Shown: positions 53,140-61,328 of the stretch, one piece after another
Layout of the letters: the number at the start of each line of letters is the position of its first letter
Position numbering within the stretch: position 1 is the stretch's first letter
Assembly: GCA_020444515.1 (NCBI GenBank)
Contig: JAHLKX010000002.1
Span: 310,001-374,000, forward strand
Length of the DNA: 64,000 nt
Direction of reading: 5' to 3'
DNA from: Bacteroidota bacterium
GTDB lineage: Bacteria > Bacteroidota > Bacteroidia > Bacteroidales > JAADJA01
The notes under the pieces: generated by a model
What the model saw: only the letters and a program-made list of their open reading frames with translations
Databases searched by the model: none
Told to the model about the DNA's origin: nothing
Made by a program: the position numbers and the translations under genes

Positions 53140-54285
53140 TTAATTTGCCTGGATGCTGATTTGCTGAATGGTCCCATCGGTTTTATAGTCGATGGCTGTC
53201 CCGGCGCCGGTATATCCGAATATTTTAAAATAATAGAGGGTTCCATCCGTCAGTCCGCTGAAAGTGCAGGTTCCTTCGCCATAGACTACATTGCGATTCC
53301 AGAAGTCGTCACTCACCGGGTTTCCATCGGTGGGTGTTACAATGTTTTCAAAACCGGTATCGCTCATTCGGATGAGGTATCCGTTGGGCACCACCGGCCC
53401 TGTTGCATCGGTCCAGTTCAACGTAATGGTATGGGCCGAGAACTGGGTCACATGTTGTTCGGGTTCAGGAGCAAATCCGGTACCCCAGATCAGTCCGACA
53501 TATTCGGGATGATCAATGAACGGGTTCCGGTTATTCTGAATGGCATACACCGCATTGTTGCGGTCAATTTCTTTCTGGCTCACCGGATCACCGGCATGCC
53601 AGCTCATGATCAGGTTCAGGAACCAGGATTCAAACGCCGGGTAGGAACTTCCGTCGAGTACGACATCGCCGTTGGCATCATTGTTTTCCCAGCCGGCAAT
53701 GATATCGGCATAGCGGGTAGCCATGTAAAAATAGTTTCTTGCAAAATCACCCTTGTATTCATCAGCCGGTTCAAATACGGTACCAGTGTAGCCCGGAAAA
53801 TTGCAGGGACCCAGTTTGGAATCGTTGCTGGAGGTGTAGCTGGGCGCATTGGTTTCGCCATAAGGAAAACTTCCACGGACACCGTTTACGTAGCCATCCG
53901 TTGGTACCAGTTGAAACAGGTCCGTGTACATGGGGGCTGCATCATCAAACCAACTGGACGGAAAAGAGTGCTCGCGGTTATAACAGTCACATTCTCCGGA
54001 ATAGGTGCCGCATTGATCGGAGATAAAGGTGAAGTTGCATGCTGTATACATGTCCCATACCTCCCCGCTGCCATTGGCATCGGTTGATTGAAAGGCTGTC
54101 CACACATTGCTGTAGGATATGGAGTTGTGATCATCAATGATATTGTGAAGGGCCAGTTGCAGGGGTTCTCCGCTCAGACCGGCTGCATCGTCATAATATC
54201 CCGGCGGAATCTGGCCCATAACGAGGGTACTGATCAGAACAACCATTCCTGCTGACAGGGATTTCAGATTTTTTAATGTCATCAT
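53140..54285 (-). CDS. secreted endonuclease I family protein with C-terminal Fn3-like domain
   Basis: This 381-residue protein has a signal peptide (MMTLKNLKSLSAGMVVLIST, ending VMGQ). It has an endonuclease I (EndA/NucM) domain with the catalytic ECDCYNREHSFPSSWF (His-Asn metal region), TDLFQLVPTDGYVNGVRGSF and ARNYFYMATRYAD. After about residue 290 there is one Fn3-like domain (YFKIFGYTGAGTAIDYKTDG). It has no T9SS sorting domain, unlike its neighbours. It should degrade extracellular or periplasmic DNA for nutrients or biofilm turnover. It precedes the lamin-tail T9SS gene by 9-33 bp on the same strand, so the two are likely cotranscribed. A TAGTTTTG element lies just upstream. Confidence 0.9.
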   Translation of the reverse strand: MMTLKNLKSLSAGMVVLISTLVMGQIPPGYYDDAAGLSGEPLQLALHNIIDDHNSISYSNVWTAFQSTDANGSGEVWDMYTACNFTFISDQCGTYSGECDCYNREHSFPSSWFDDAAPMYTDLFQLVPTDGYVNGVRGSFPYGETNAPSYTSSNDSKLGPCNFPGYTGTVFEPADEYKGDFARNYFYMATRYADIIAGWENNDANGDVVLDGSSYPAFESWFLNLIMSWHAGDPVSQKEIDRNNAVYAIQNNRNPFIDHPEYVGLIWGTGFAPEPEQHVTQFSAHTITLNWTDATGPVVPNGYLIRMSDTGFENIVTPTDGNPVSDDFWNRNVVYGEGTCTFSGLTDGTLYYFKIFGYTGAGTAIDYKTDGTIQQISIQAN

Positions 54286-54380
54286 TTTATCGGGTAAAAA
54301 AGGAATTCAAAACTAATAAAAGGCTTGCAGAGGGCCGCTTTCAGGTAGCTTAAATTTTACTTAATTATTAACAAAGAATA

Positions 54381-54412
54381 AAAAGCGCATGTGGAGAACC
54401 ACACGCGCTTTT
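54381..54412 (-). terminator. terminator after the mini-protein B1 gene
   Basis: AAAAGCGCATGTGG (54381-54394) pairs with CCACACGCGCTTTT (54399-54412) with one G-T pair and a 4-base loop. On the minus strand it is followed by TTTTTATTC. It ends the 54696/54439 transcript and separates it from the endonuclease operon. Confidence 0.82.
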
Positions 54413-54438
54413 TTGTTAAAAGTCTGCTACAATATGTT

Positions 54439-54669
54439 TTAATCGTCTTTTCCGAATTTCCAGACTTTCCTGGCACCATAGGCCGAACCCATGGCGATTA
54501 ACATGATCAGACCACCATCAATGGGTGCTCCTCCACCTACAGGGATGTTGGTGGTCCCTGAGTTGGGAGCATTGCCACCATTGGGATGCGGAGGATTTTG
54601 CGCTAACAGGAATAAAGGTGCTGTCATCAGAATTGCAACGATCAGAATATTTTTTATTGCTTTTTTCAT
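54439..54669 (-). CDS. tiny exported protein with PVGGGAPIDGG sorting-like signal, form B1
   Basis: This 76-residue protein has a signal peptide (MKKAIKNILIVAILMTAPLF, ending LLAQ) and a short Asn/Pro/Gly part (NPPHPNGGNAPNSGTTN). The motif PVGGGAPIDGG (43-53), a hydrophobic segment of about 12-14 residues (LIMLIAMGSAYG) and a basic end (ARKVWKFGKDD) follow. It shares AYG and the two basic residues with the 59806 protein. It begins 26 bp after the giant lamin-tail T9SS gene and is followed by a terminator, so both form one operon. The layout suggests an exosortase-type substrate rather than an enzyme. Confidence 0.78.
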   Translation of the reverse strand: MKKAIKNILIVAILMTAPLFLLAQNPPHPNGGNAPNSGTTNIPVGGGAPIDGGLIMLIAMGSAYGARKVWKFGKDD

Positions 54670-54695
54670 TGTTCTTCGCTTTTTATGGTTAATAA

Positions 54696-57600
54696 TTATT
54701 GAATGAAAACTTTCTCTGATGAAATGCCTTTGTCACTCACCACATTCACAATGTAGTATCCTGTTCTGTCGATGGATACCCTGGTTAATTCATTGTTCAG
54801 TTGTTTTTGGGTGATTTCCTGTCCCATCAGGTTGTATACATGAATGCTTCCGGTCGCCAGTTCGCTGGAGGAAACATACACTTCACTGCCAAATGAATAA
54901 ATATTGAATAGTTCACTGGCATTGTTTTCAGAAATACCAAGCGTTGTGAAATGCAATAAAAAGCGGTTTTCATCTGCCACATTATAATTAAATGTATAAG
55001 AACTGTTAAGCAGATCTGTTGTTTCACCTGTGAATAAATCTTCAAGGATCAGGGTTTCACCAGTCCCGGTTTCCAGCGCCGAAATAGTAAAAGAATCAGC
55101 CTGACCAGCTTTTACATCTATTGGAACCACATTGGTTTGTGGCAATGAATTGATCGATAGATATCCATTGAGGTTAGAGAAAATCTGCGGTGCTTCGGGT
55201 GTAAAAGCAAACAATTTATGAGCATCCCAATCAGCATCAAATTCAGCGCTAGCACTTTCAACGAAACGAATAACCGTTTCATCAGCATAACCGTTGCCTG
55301 ATACCTGCAGCCTTACAAGCTCGCCTGTAGCTTCAGTACTCTTATAGAAAGTGGAACCCATGGCAGTCCTTACAGCATCAGTCATTATTAGTGTTCCATC
55401 TTCTGGATATGCTCCACCGCCATCCATAACCGAAACAAAGAATCCCTGTCCGGGGGCGATGTATTGTGAACCACCATTTGCTTGGGCTCCGTTAATATAG
55501 GTTGCCCAGGTTGATGAATTTACATGGATATAAGTAGCGTTATTGAGATTTGTTTTTGTCCATCCGGCAGCATCCCAGTCAATGGTAGAGGGATAAGGAT
55601 TACCCACCAGGTTCCATCCGAAGTTATCTTCTGTCGGACTAGCCGGCGCTCCTGAGCGTTTAAGGTTATTTCCGCTTCCACTTGATCCAGCTTTGAAAGT
55701 GCCAGTGAAATTAGCTGTGGCAGTAGCATCATTCCATAAAGCATATCCTTGCATCTCATTTAAAGTTGTTGCCGGATCAATAATATCAGTGTAAGCATTG
55801 GTTGATTCTGTGTGGTATTGGAGGTATAAACCTGTAAACATACCAGCTTGTGCTTCACTTTGTATAGGAGAAGAGATTAAGTGCCATTCACTGCCTTCAT
55901 AATAGCGTTCCATTGTACCATAGACACTGGATGTTGTAACCAATGAACCCGTTCCTGAAGCATCAGATTTGATGGTTAAATCGCCATTATTGGTATAAGT
56001 TCCATTTACAGTAAGACTGCCGCTTGATGCTATTTCTACGCTTGCACCTGCATCCACAGTTAAATCAAAAGTAGCGCTCTCTCCATTGATAACAGGCTGA
56101 TTGAGAGGACCCGCAGAAACAAGAACATTGTCAGAAGCATCCGGAATATAACCATAAGTGCCGTCCCAGTTCGTACCTTTTGAATTCCAATCTGTTGAGA
56201 TTGTCCCCTGCCAGTTCTTAGTTTGCATGTGTAAGTCTGGTGTCATATCACTCGTACTTGCTGACATCGATACATGCCATTCTGAAGCAGTCCAGGTTGC
56301 ATTTCCTGTAGATACAGAGCGTAACCTAACCGCTTTCGAATCCAGGTATTCCCAGGGTTTATTTGTTCCATCTTCATCAATTACCCCATAGCTATCAACT
56401 AATGTTCCCGTGACATGATCACCGTTTGTGTAAAGGTAATATCCATCATCTCCATTTCCTGTAATAGCTCCATTATATAAATCGGCTTCAAAACCAAAAT
56501 TGGATGTGAAACCTGATTGATTGTATGCAACTATATAACACTCACCAGGGTTTAGAATGCCAGTAAGGAGTACATCTGCCCAGGAAGTAGGACTGCCATT
56601 TGCCTGTCTTGAAAGATACCATATCTGAGAACCAAAATCAATAATTGAACCGCTTGCATTATACAATTCAACATATCTTGCGGTAAAATCATCTAATGGA
56701 TCGACAACTTCAGAGATAAAAATATCAGGTAAAGTAGGATTATCTGCATTTAGAACACCTGAAACATTGGTAATACCATCCCAGAAGCCACCACCTCCAC
56801 CATTGTATCCGCCGTAAACATAATCAGATACATCGAGTTTAAAACGACTGGCGTAATAATACGTCCCTGGTCCTGGGATTACGGAGCCCAAATTGGCAAC
56901 GTATTCATCATTATCTCCAATATCTGTATTATACGAAGCTTCTACCCAATCAGTCCAGGTTGATGGATCAGTATCTGTAGTGCTAAATCCTATCCATGCT
57001 GTGATACCTGCTCCTTGTCCTGGTGAATTTGTTATTCCATCTTCATTAACTTGAGCATATACATCATAATCTCCGCCAAATGTAATTGTGCCTGAACCTG
57101 GCCACTGTAAATTGCACCAGTCAATTTGCACTCCTGAAGGATTTACAAATAAAACTCCGGACACATTAGTTGTTCCATCCCAGAAGCCACCACCACCAAC
57201 ATTGTATCCACCATAAACAAAAGGACCCGCACCATATTGGAATCGGCTGGCATAATAATAATTTCCGGATGTAAGAATACTACTACCTATTTCAGCCATG
57301 TATTCATCGTTATTGCCAGCGTCGGTATTATATGTAGCAGGTACCCAATCTGTCCACGTAGAAGGGTCTGTATCAGTTAAACTGTAACCTATCCAGGCAG
57401 TGATATTTGATCCCTGTCCACCCGGTTCGGTAACACCTGATTTAAATATTTGTGCATAAACAGTATAGCTATCGCCTAATGTAATTGTCCCCGATCCTGG
57501 CCATTGCACATTCGCCCATTCAATTTGATCAGCTATTGATACATCATCAATATTCCAATAACTTAATCTGTCGGTATTGTTCTGGTAGAAAAACCACCTC

Positions 57601-58940
57601 ACATAAAATGTTTCTGAACCAACACCATCCGCAGCATCTAGTGTGACAATTTTCTGAGCTGATTCGTCAGCCGCAACAACTTGGTCCCATGCAACATTTG
57701 AAAAGTTTGAACCATCAGTGCTAGTTAATACTTGAACAGTAAAATCTGCACCAGAACCACCTTCGTAGAAATCAACACTTTGGTTCCATGAAAGAATTAA
57801 TTCTGTTTTTCCAGTACTATTAATGGGTGGAGTAGTAATTTGACTTGTACCAGCATTTGCATTATAAAAAGCTAATTCAGCTTCGTTTGGGGTACCTCCA
57901 GCATTTGCTGAATTCTCTATAGTAAAATCAGCAGAGCTCCAACCTGTAGGTAAGGCTGAATCATCAAAAGATTCTGAAAAAGGCAATGCTTCAATTGCTA
58001 TTACACTACCTTCGCAAGAAACGGTTTTATCGGTAGCATCAGTACTTGACATAACAATATCTTCAATATAGTCACCAGCAGCTAATCCAGCTTTCAAACG
58101 TGCATAAATTATTGTTGTTGTGACAACACCGCCTGATTCCGTTAAGGTTATTGAAGTACTCTGATAAGTAATATCATCTGATGATATTTCATAATTATTA
58201 GTTGGAGGAGTAACAACAATATCATCTGTTAAATCAGTACCTTCAACAGTGAATGATTGTGAGACAGAAGGTCCTCCAATTGATTCAATATATGAGAAGC
58301 CAGATAATGAGTTTGGTGAAACGGTTATTACAGGACCTGCTGCAGCACCAATCCACGCTCCGGGATCAAAATCATCAGGTGCATTTTGAGGTAAATTTGT
58401 AGTTCCTGCACCACCTGTGTCATTCCAAACGTTCCATTCACTAAAATCATATGTTGCATTTCCAGCAGTAACAGTTGCTTTCCGCTCTGCCCTGCCATCT
58501 TCAAATTCATGATTTGTACCAGAACCATCTTCACCAGGAACACCAAAAATATCAACAATTACATCTGATGGATCTCTCAGAGCAATTTGGTCATCTCCAT
58601 TACTATCAGCTGGTCCATTAGTGCCTATATTTTGGTCCGCAGCAAAACCATAGGTATCGGTAAAAGTTGTTTGGTTGGCACATACAATATAAAAACCTCC
58701 GGCAGGAATAGTCCCAGTCAACTCAACAGGACTTTGTGGGTCTGTGTAATCGTTAGTCCATCTCTGTAAATCCCATCCTGTACTCAGATCTACAGCTGAA
58801 GCTCCTGCATTATAAATTTCAACAAAGCGGGCTCCTGCTTCATTATCAGGATCTGCAAGTTCTGTCAAAAATAATTGTGACCATCCCTGATATGTGAGTG
58901 ATATCAGAGATAAGGTCAATAATAACGTAATCCTTTTCAT
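54696..58940 (-). CDS. giant T9SS-exported protein with lamin-tail domains and tandem repeats
   Basis: This 1414-residue protein has a signal peptide (MKRITLLLTLSLISLTYQG) and a first lamin-tail-like domain (LFLTELADPDNEAGARFVEI, GGFYIVCANQTTF). An Ig-like stretch (SPNSLSGFSYIESIGGPS) and a MAM/jelly-roll-like domain (PTGWSSADFTIENSANAG) are next. Two tandem repeats of about 130 residues (56745-57515, QWPGSGTI, DTDPSTWTDWV, YYYASRF, GGGGFWDG) follow, then a second lamin-tail domain (IFISEVVDPLDDFTARYVEL). A beta-rich region and a T9SS type A domain (VYNLMGQEITQKQLNNE, TGYYIVNVVSDKG) end it. It is probably a large surface structural or adhesive protein. It is transcribed together with the mini-protein B1 gene. 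Confidence 0.87.
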   Translation of the reverse strand: MKRITLLLTLSLISLTYQGWSQLFLTELADPDNEAGARFVEIYNAGASAVDLSTGWDLQRWTNDYTDPQSPVELTGTIPAGGFYIVCANQTTFTDTYGFAADQNIGTNGPADSNGDDQIALRDPSDVIVDIFGVPGEDGSGTNHEFEDGRAERKATVTAGNATYDFSEWNVWNDTGGAGTTNLPQNAPDDFDPGAWIGAAAGPVITVSPNSLSGFSYIESIGGPSVSQSFTVEGTDLTDDIVVTPPTNNYEISSDDITYQSTSITLTESGGVVTTTIIYARLKAGLAAGDYIEDIVMSSTDATDKTVSCEGSVIAIEALPFSESFDDSALPTGWSSADFTIENSANAGGTPNEAELAFYNANAGTSQITTPPINSTGKTELILSWNQSVDFYEGGSGADFTVQVLTSTDGSNFSNVAWDQVVAADESAQKIVTLDAADGVGSETFYVRWFFYQNNTDRLSYWNIDDVSIADQIEWANVQWPGSGTITLGDSYTVYAQIFKSGVTEPGGQGSNITAWIGYSLTDTDPSTWTDWVPATYNTDAGNNDEYMAEIGSSILTSGNYYYASRFQYGAGPFVYGGYNVGGGGFWDGTTNVSGVLFVNPSGVQIDWCNLQWPGSGTITFGGDYDVYAQVNEDGITNSPGQGAGITAWIGFSTTDTDPSTWTDWVEASYNTDIGDNDEYVANLGSVIPGPGTYYYASRFKLDVSDYVYGGYNGGGGGFWDGITNVSGVLNADNPTLPDIFISEVVDPLDDFTARYVELYNASGSIIDFGSQIWYLSRQANGSPTSWADVLLTGILNPGECYIVAYNQSGFTSNFGFEADLYNGAITGNGDDGYYLYTNGDHVTGTLVDSYGVIDEDGTNKPWEYLDSKAVRLRSVSTGNATWTASEWHVSMSASTSDMTPDLHMQTKNWQGTISTDWNSKGTNWDGTYGYIPDASDNVLVSAGPLNQPVINGESATFDLTVDAGASVEIASSGSLTVNGTYTNNGDLTIKSDASGTGSLVTTSSVYGTMERYYEGSEWHLISSPIQSEAQAGMFTGLYLQYHTESTNAYTDIIDPATTLNEMQGYALWNDATATANFTGTFKAGSSGSGNNLKRSGAPASPTEDNFGWNLVGNPYPSTIDWDAAGWTKTNLNNATYIHVNSSTWATYINGAQANGGSQYIAPGQGFFVSVMDGGGAYPEDGTLIMTDAVRTAMGSTFYKSTEATGELVRLQVSGNGYADETVIRFVESASAEFDADWDAHKLFAFTPEAPQIFSNLNGYLSINSLPQTNVVPIDVKAGQADSFTISALETGTGETLILEDLFTGETTDLLNSSYTFNYNVADENRFLLHFTTLGISENNASELFNIYSFGSEVYVSSSELATGSIHVYNLMGQEITQKQLNNELTRVSIDRTGYYIVNVVSDKGISSEKVFIQ
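56745..57515 (-). repeat. two tandem 130-residue repeats inside the lamin-tail giant
   Basis: The units at about 57140-57515 and 56745-57115 share W(P)GSGTIT.G, AWIGYS/FS..DTDPSTWTDWV, YNTD.G.NDEY, YYYASRF and YGGYN.GGGGFWDG in the same order. About two in three residues are the same. They probably come from an in-gene duplication. Confidence 0.75.
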
Positions 58941-59111
58941 AACAATAAATTTTTATTTATAATTTGTTTTTATGTTGCAAATGAATAATTTCAATGTAAA
59001 TCAGTGGTTAACAAAAAGTTAATTTTAGTCTTCATCAGTGGTTTAAATAGGGAGGATAAAAGTAGTAAAAAAGGTGTTTGAAAAGGAAGTTTTTTTGAAA
59101 AAAATTGACAT

Positions 59112-59735
59112 TTATTTTCGGCCAAAATCTGCGGGGATCTCTCCCCAGTATTCGGTCTCCCATTTGATTATTGGATTTGCATAGGTATTATTATGTAACC
59201 AATATAGGGCCCGATCGACCAATTGGAACAATTTTTCGTTTTTCGGGGTCCGCTCGAGTTTGGTCTTTACCTTTTTATTTTTCACCCAGCTGATAGCCGT
59301 CCGGGAGTCGGTATACACCGGCACTTTGCGGTTTTTTTTCTTGAGGTAGGCCAGTCCATGCACCAGGGCCAAAAATTCACCGATGTTAACGGTCCCTTCC
59401 GGGAAAGGTCCCTGCCGGAACAATTCCCTGCCGGAGCCGGTAAACACACCCCGGTATTCGAGGATGCCGGGGTTGCCACTGCAGGCGGCATCCACGGAGA
59501 GGCTGTCGGCTATGGGATCACCCACACGCGCCCGGTCTTCGGGTTTGAAGTTGAGTTTGCGTTCATCAAAACCAATGTAATATTCCCAGCCTTCTGAAAA
59601 GGCTTTATGGGCCAGCGCTTTGTCTTTAAATGATTTGTAAACAGCCTGCGGAAATCCTGCAATTTGTTTTTGACATTCTTCCCACGACTCATAAACACCG
59701 GGTGTATTTCCCTTCCAGACAACATAATACTTCAT
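59112..59735 (-). CDS. rnhA: ribonuclease HI with N-terminal viroplasmin-like domain
   Basis: This 207-residue protein begins with a caulimovirus viroplasmin-like RNA/DNA-hybrid binding domain (YYVVWKGNTPGVYESWEECQ, then VYKSFKDKALAHKAF). An RNase H domain starts at about residue 78, with SVDAACSGNPGILEYRGVF (first Asp), VNIGEFLALVHGLAYL (Glu) and PVYTDSRTAISWVKNKK (Asp). It cleaves the RNA strand of RNA-DNA hybrids. This layout is common in Bacteroidota. It stands alone between the lamin-tail giant and the mini-protein pair. Confidence 0.92.
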   Translation of the reverse strand: MKYYVVWKGNTPGVYESWEECQKQIAGFPQAVYKSFKDKALAHKAFSEGWEYYIGFDERKLNFKPEDRARVGDPIADSLSVDAACSGNPGILEYRGVFTGSGRELFRQGPFPEGTVNIGEFLALVHGLAYLKKKNRKVPVYTDSRTAISWVKNKKVKTKLERTPKNEKLFQLVDRALYWLHNNTYANPIIKWETEYWGEIPADFGRK

Positions 59736-59750
59736 GGTGCAAAAATAAAA

Positions 59751-59784
59751 AAAGCTTTGCTGGTATGATAACTTGCAAAGCTTT
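59751..59784 (-). terminator. terminator after the mini-protein A2/B2 pair
   Basis: AAAGCTTTGC (59751-59760) and GCAAAGCTTT (59775-59784) form a perfect 10-bp stem with a 14-base loop. On the minus strand the stem runs into TTTTTTTATTTTTG. It ends the transcript of the genes at 59806 and 60017. Confidence 0.85.
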
Positions 59785-59805
59785 TGAAATATCGTTTGTT
59801 ATTTT

Positions 59806-60030
59806 TTAATCTGCTTTTCTGAAGGATATTATTTTCTTCGATCCATAAGCGGCTCCTGCGATCAGCATGATGATCAATCCACCATCCAAGGGCGCTCCGC
59901 CACCCACGGGTATGTTGGTGCCTGACCCTGGTACACTGCCACCATTGGGGTGAGGCGGATTTTGTGCCTGCAAGCCAATGGCCAGAAATGTAAATGCCAT
60001 CGTGAATAATATTCTTCTAATCAGCCTCAT
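59806..60030 (-). CDS. tiny exported protein with PVGGGAPLDGG sorting-like signal, form B2
   Basis: From the ATG at 60030 the product has 74 residues. A longer frame to 60102 exists, but it overlaps the next gene and would put 24 polar residues before the signal peptide. It has a basic n-region and signal peptide (MRLIRRILFTMAFTFLAIGL, then QAQ). NPPHPNGGSVPGSGTNI, the motif PVGGGAPLDGG (41-51), a hydrophobic segment and SKKIISFRKAD follow. It is a close relative of the 54439 protein. Its start overlaps the end of the form A2 gene by 14 bp, so translation is probably coupled. Confidence 0.78.
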   Translation of the reverse strand: MRLIRRILFTMAFTFLAIGLQAQNPPHPNGGSVPGSGTNIPVGGGAPLDGGLIIMLIAGAAYGSKKIISFRKAD

Positions 60031-60256
60031 CGGATTGGTTAAAGCGATACACTTTCTTAATTCCATAAGCTGCGCCCAGCGACATGAGCAATACCATACC
60101 ACTGCCTATCGGTGAACCACCAACGGGAGTTCCTCCACCCGTTCCATTCGGGTCACCACCCGGATCGGGGGGAGCATCGGCAAAAACACTGTTGATAAAA
60201 ACAGGGGATAGGAGCAGAAGAAATGAAGAGATTAAAATGATAATTATTTTCTTCAT
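60017..60256 (-). CDS. tiny exported protein with PVGGSPIGSG sorting-like signal, form A2
   Basis: This 79-residue protein has a signal peptide (MKKIIIILISSFLLLLSPVF, ending VFADA) and a Pro/Gly part (PPDPGGDPNGTGGGT). PVGGSPIGSG (44-53), a hydrophobic segment (54-66) and the basic end IKKVYRFNQSDEAD follow. It is the near twin of the 49574 protein (shared DAPPDPGGDPN and TPVGGSPIGSG). It is the first gene of a two-gene operon with form B2 and has a near-consensus promoter upstream. The two forms therefore appear once each here and once each after a T9SS giant. Confidence 0.78.
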   Translation of the reverse strand: MKKIIIILISSFLLLLSPVFINSVFADAPPDPGGDPNGTGGGTPVGGSPIGSGMVLLMSLGAAYGIKKVYRFNQSDEAD

Positions 60257-60318
60257 ATACTGTACATTAGTTGTTATTCCTTTGTTCTTTAGGTTTTAAT
60301 TTGGCTAAAAACGAACGA

Positions 60319-60350
60319 CAAATATAATCCCTTTCCAATTGTTTTCCAAA
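60319..60350 (-). promoter_or_regulatory. near-consensus Bacteroidota promoter of the mini-protein pair
   Basis: On the minus strand TTTG (60350-60347), exactly 20 bases, TATATTTG (60326-60319). Both elements match the consensus fully. The ATG at 60256 gives a leader of roughly 55 bases. Confidence 0.72.
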
Positions 60351-60472
60351 TTTAAGATAAAAAAAGTTTGTCGACACATTTATTTTTCAAAACCTTTTAA
60401 TTCAAGCTGTATTGCCATATTTAACACTTGTTGACTGATTTGGTTCAATCCTGTAACCAACTTAAAATTGAT

Positions 60473-60480
60473 TAGTTTTG
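60473..60480 (+). promoter_or_regulatory. candidate -7 element upstream of the pseudouridine synthase gene
   Basis: TAGTTTTG matches TAnnTTTG, 17 bases before the ATG at 60498. A -33 element at the usual spacing is not evident. Confidence 0.4.
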
Positions 60481-60497
60481 CATTAAAATTCCCAGAC

Positions 60498-61328
60498 ATG
60501 GAATCTGATAAAAATTATCGTAAGTCATCCGGCAGAAAACCGGGAGGCCGGAAAGCAGCAGGACCCCGTAAACCGGGACCCGGAAAAACGACTCATCATC
60601 GTGAAAACCGGGAGCCTGAAAAAATCAGGTTGAACCGCTATATCGCCAATGCGGGTGTATGCAGCAGGAGGGATGCAGATAAATTGATCGAATCGGGTGT
60701 GATCAAAGTGAATGGCAAGGTGGTGACCGACCTGGGTGTAAAGGTCGACATACGGGATAAGGTGCAGTATGATGGTGTTACCCTGCGACCGGAAAAAAGG
60801 CATTATGTCTTATTGAATAAACCGAAAGGGTACATCACCACTACGGAGGATCCGTTTAATCGCAAAACCGTCATGTTCCTGGTGCGCAATGCCTGTCGCG
60901 AAAGGATTTATCCGGTGGGACGCCTCGACCGGGATACGACCGGATTGCTGTTGTTGACCAATGATGGTCAACTGGCTAAAAGACTAACCCATCCCAAACA
61001 CAAGATCAATAAGATTTATGCAGTGACCCTGGACAAAAATCTTAAAAAGCCGGACTTTGAAACCATTGCCAGGGGAATGGAGCTGGATGACGGTTTTATA
61101 AAAATTGATCAGATTGCTTTCATGAAGGATGCCGAAAGTAAAAAAGAGATCGGATTGGAAATACATTCGGGCCGGAACAGGATTGTGAGAAGGATTTTTG
61201 AATCGTTGGGCTATAAGGTGATGAAACTCGACCGGGTATCCTTTGCCGGGTTGACCAAAAAAGATATTCCCCGCGGTAAGTGGCGCCATCTCAATGAAAA
61301 GGAAATCAATTTTCTGAAAATGTTGTAG
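60498..61328 (+). CDS. 23S/16S rRNA pseudouridine synthase (RluB/RsuA family)
   Basis: From the ATG at 60498 (MESDKNYRKSSGRKPGGRKA) the product has 276 residues. A TTG at 60468 is in frame but lies ahead of the promoter-like element. A basic, disordered start of about 45 residues is followed by an S4 RNA-binding domain (RLNRYIANAGVCSRRDADKL). The catalytic domain has VGRLDRDTTGLLLLTNDGQL with the active-site Asp, THPKHKINKIYAV and HSGRNRIVRRIFESLGY. It isomerises a uridine in rRNA. Which rRNA position is modified (RluB, RluE, RluF or RsuA type) cannot be decided here. Confidence 0.92.
   Translation: MESDKNYRKSSGRKPGGRKAAGPRKPGPGKTTHHRENREPEKIRLNRYIANAGVCSRRDADKLIESGVIKVNGKVVTDLGVKVDIRDKVQYDGVTLRPEKRHYVLLNKPKGYITTTEDPFNRKTVMFLVRNACRERIYPVGRLDRDTTGLLLLTNDGQLAKRLTHPKHKINKIYAVTLDKNLKKPDFETIARGMELDDGFIKIDQIAFMKDAESKKEIGLEIHSGRNRIVRRIFESLGYKVMKLDRVSFAGLTKKDIPRGKWRHLNEKEINFLKML

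Noticed and set aside
53089-54087. 332-codon open frame on the plus strand
   Set aside because: It lies antisense to the endonuclease I gene, whose catalytic motifs are clear, and its own translation shows no recognisable domain or good start.
49804-58940. Lamin-tail giants as exosortase substrates themselves
   Set aside because: Their C-termini are T9SS type A domains with no membrane helix or basic end; only the small proteins have the tripartite signal.
60031-60102. Longer start for mini-protein B2
   Set aside because: It would add 24 residues before the signal peptide and overlap the A2 gene strongly.
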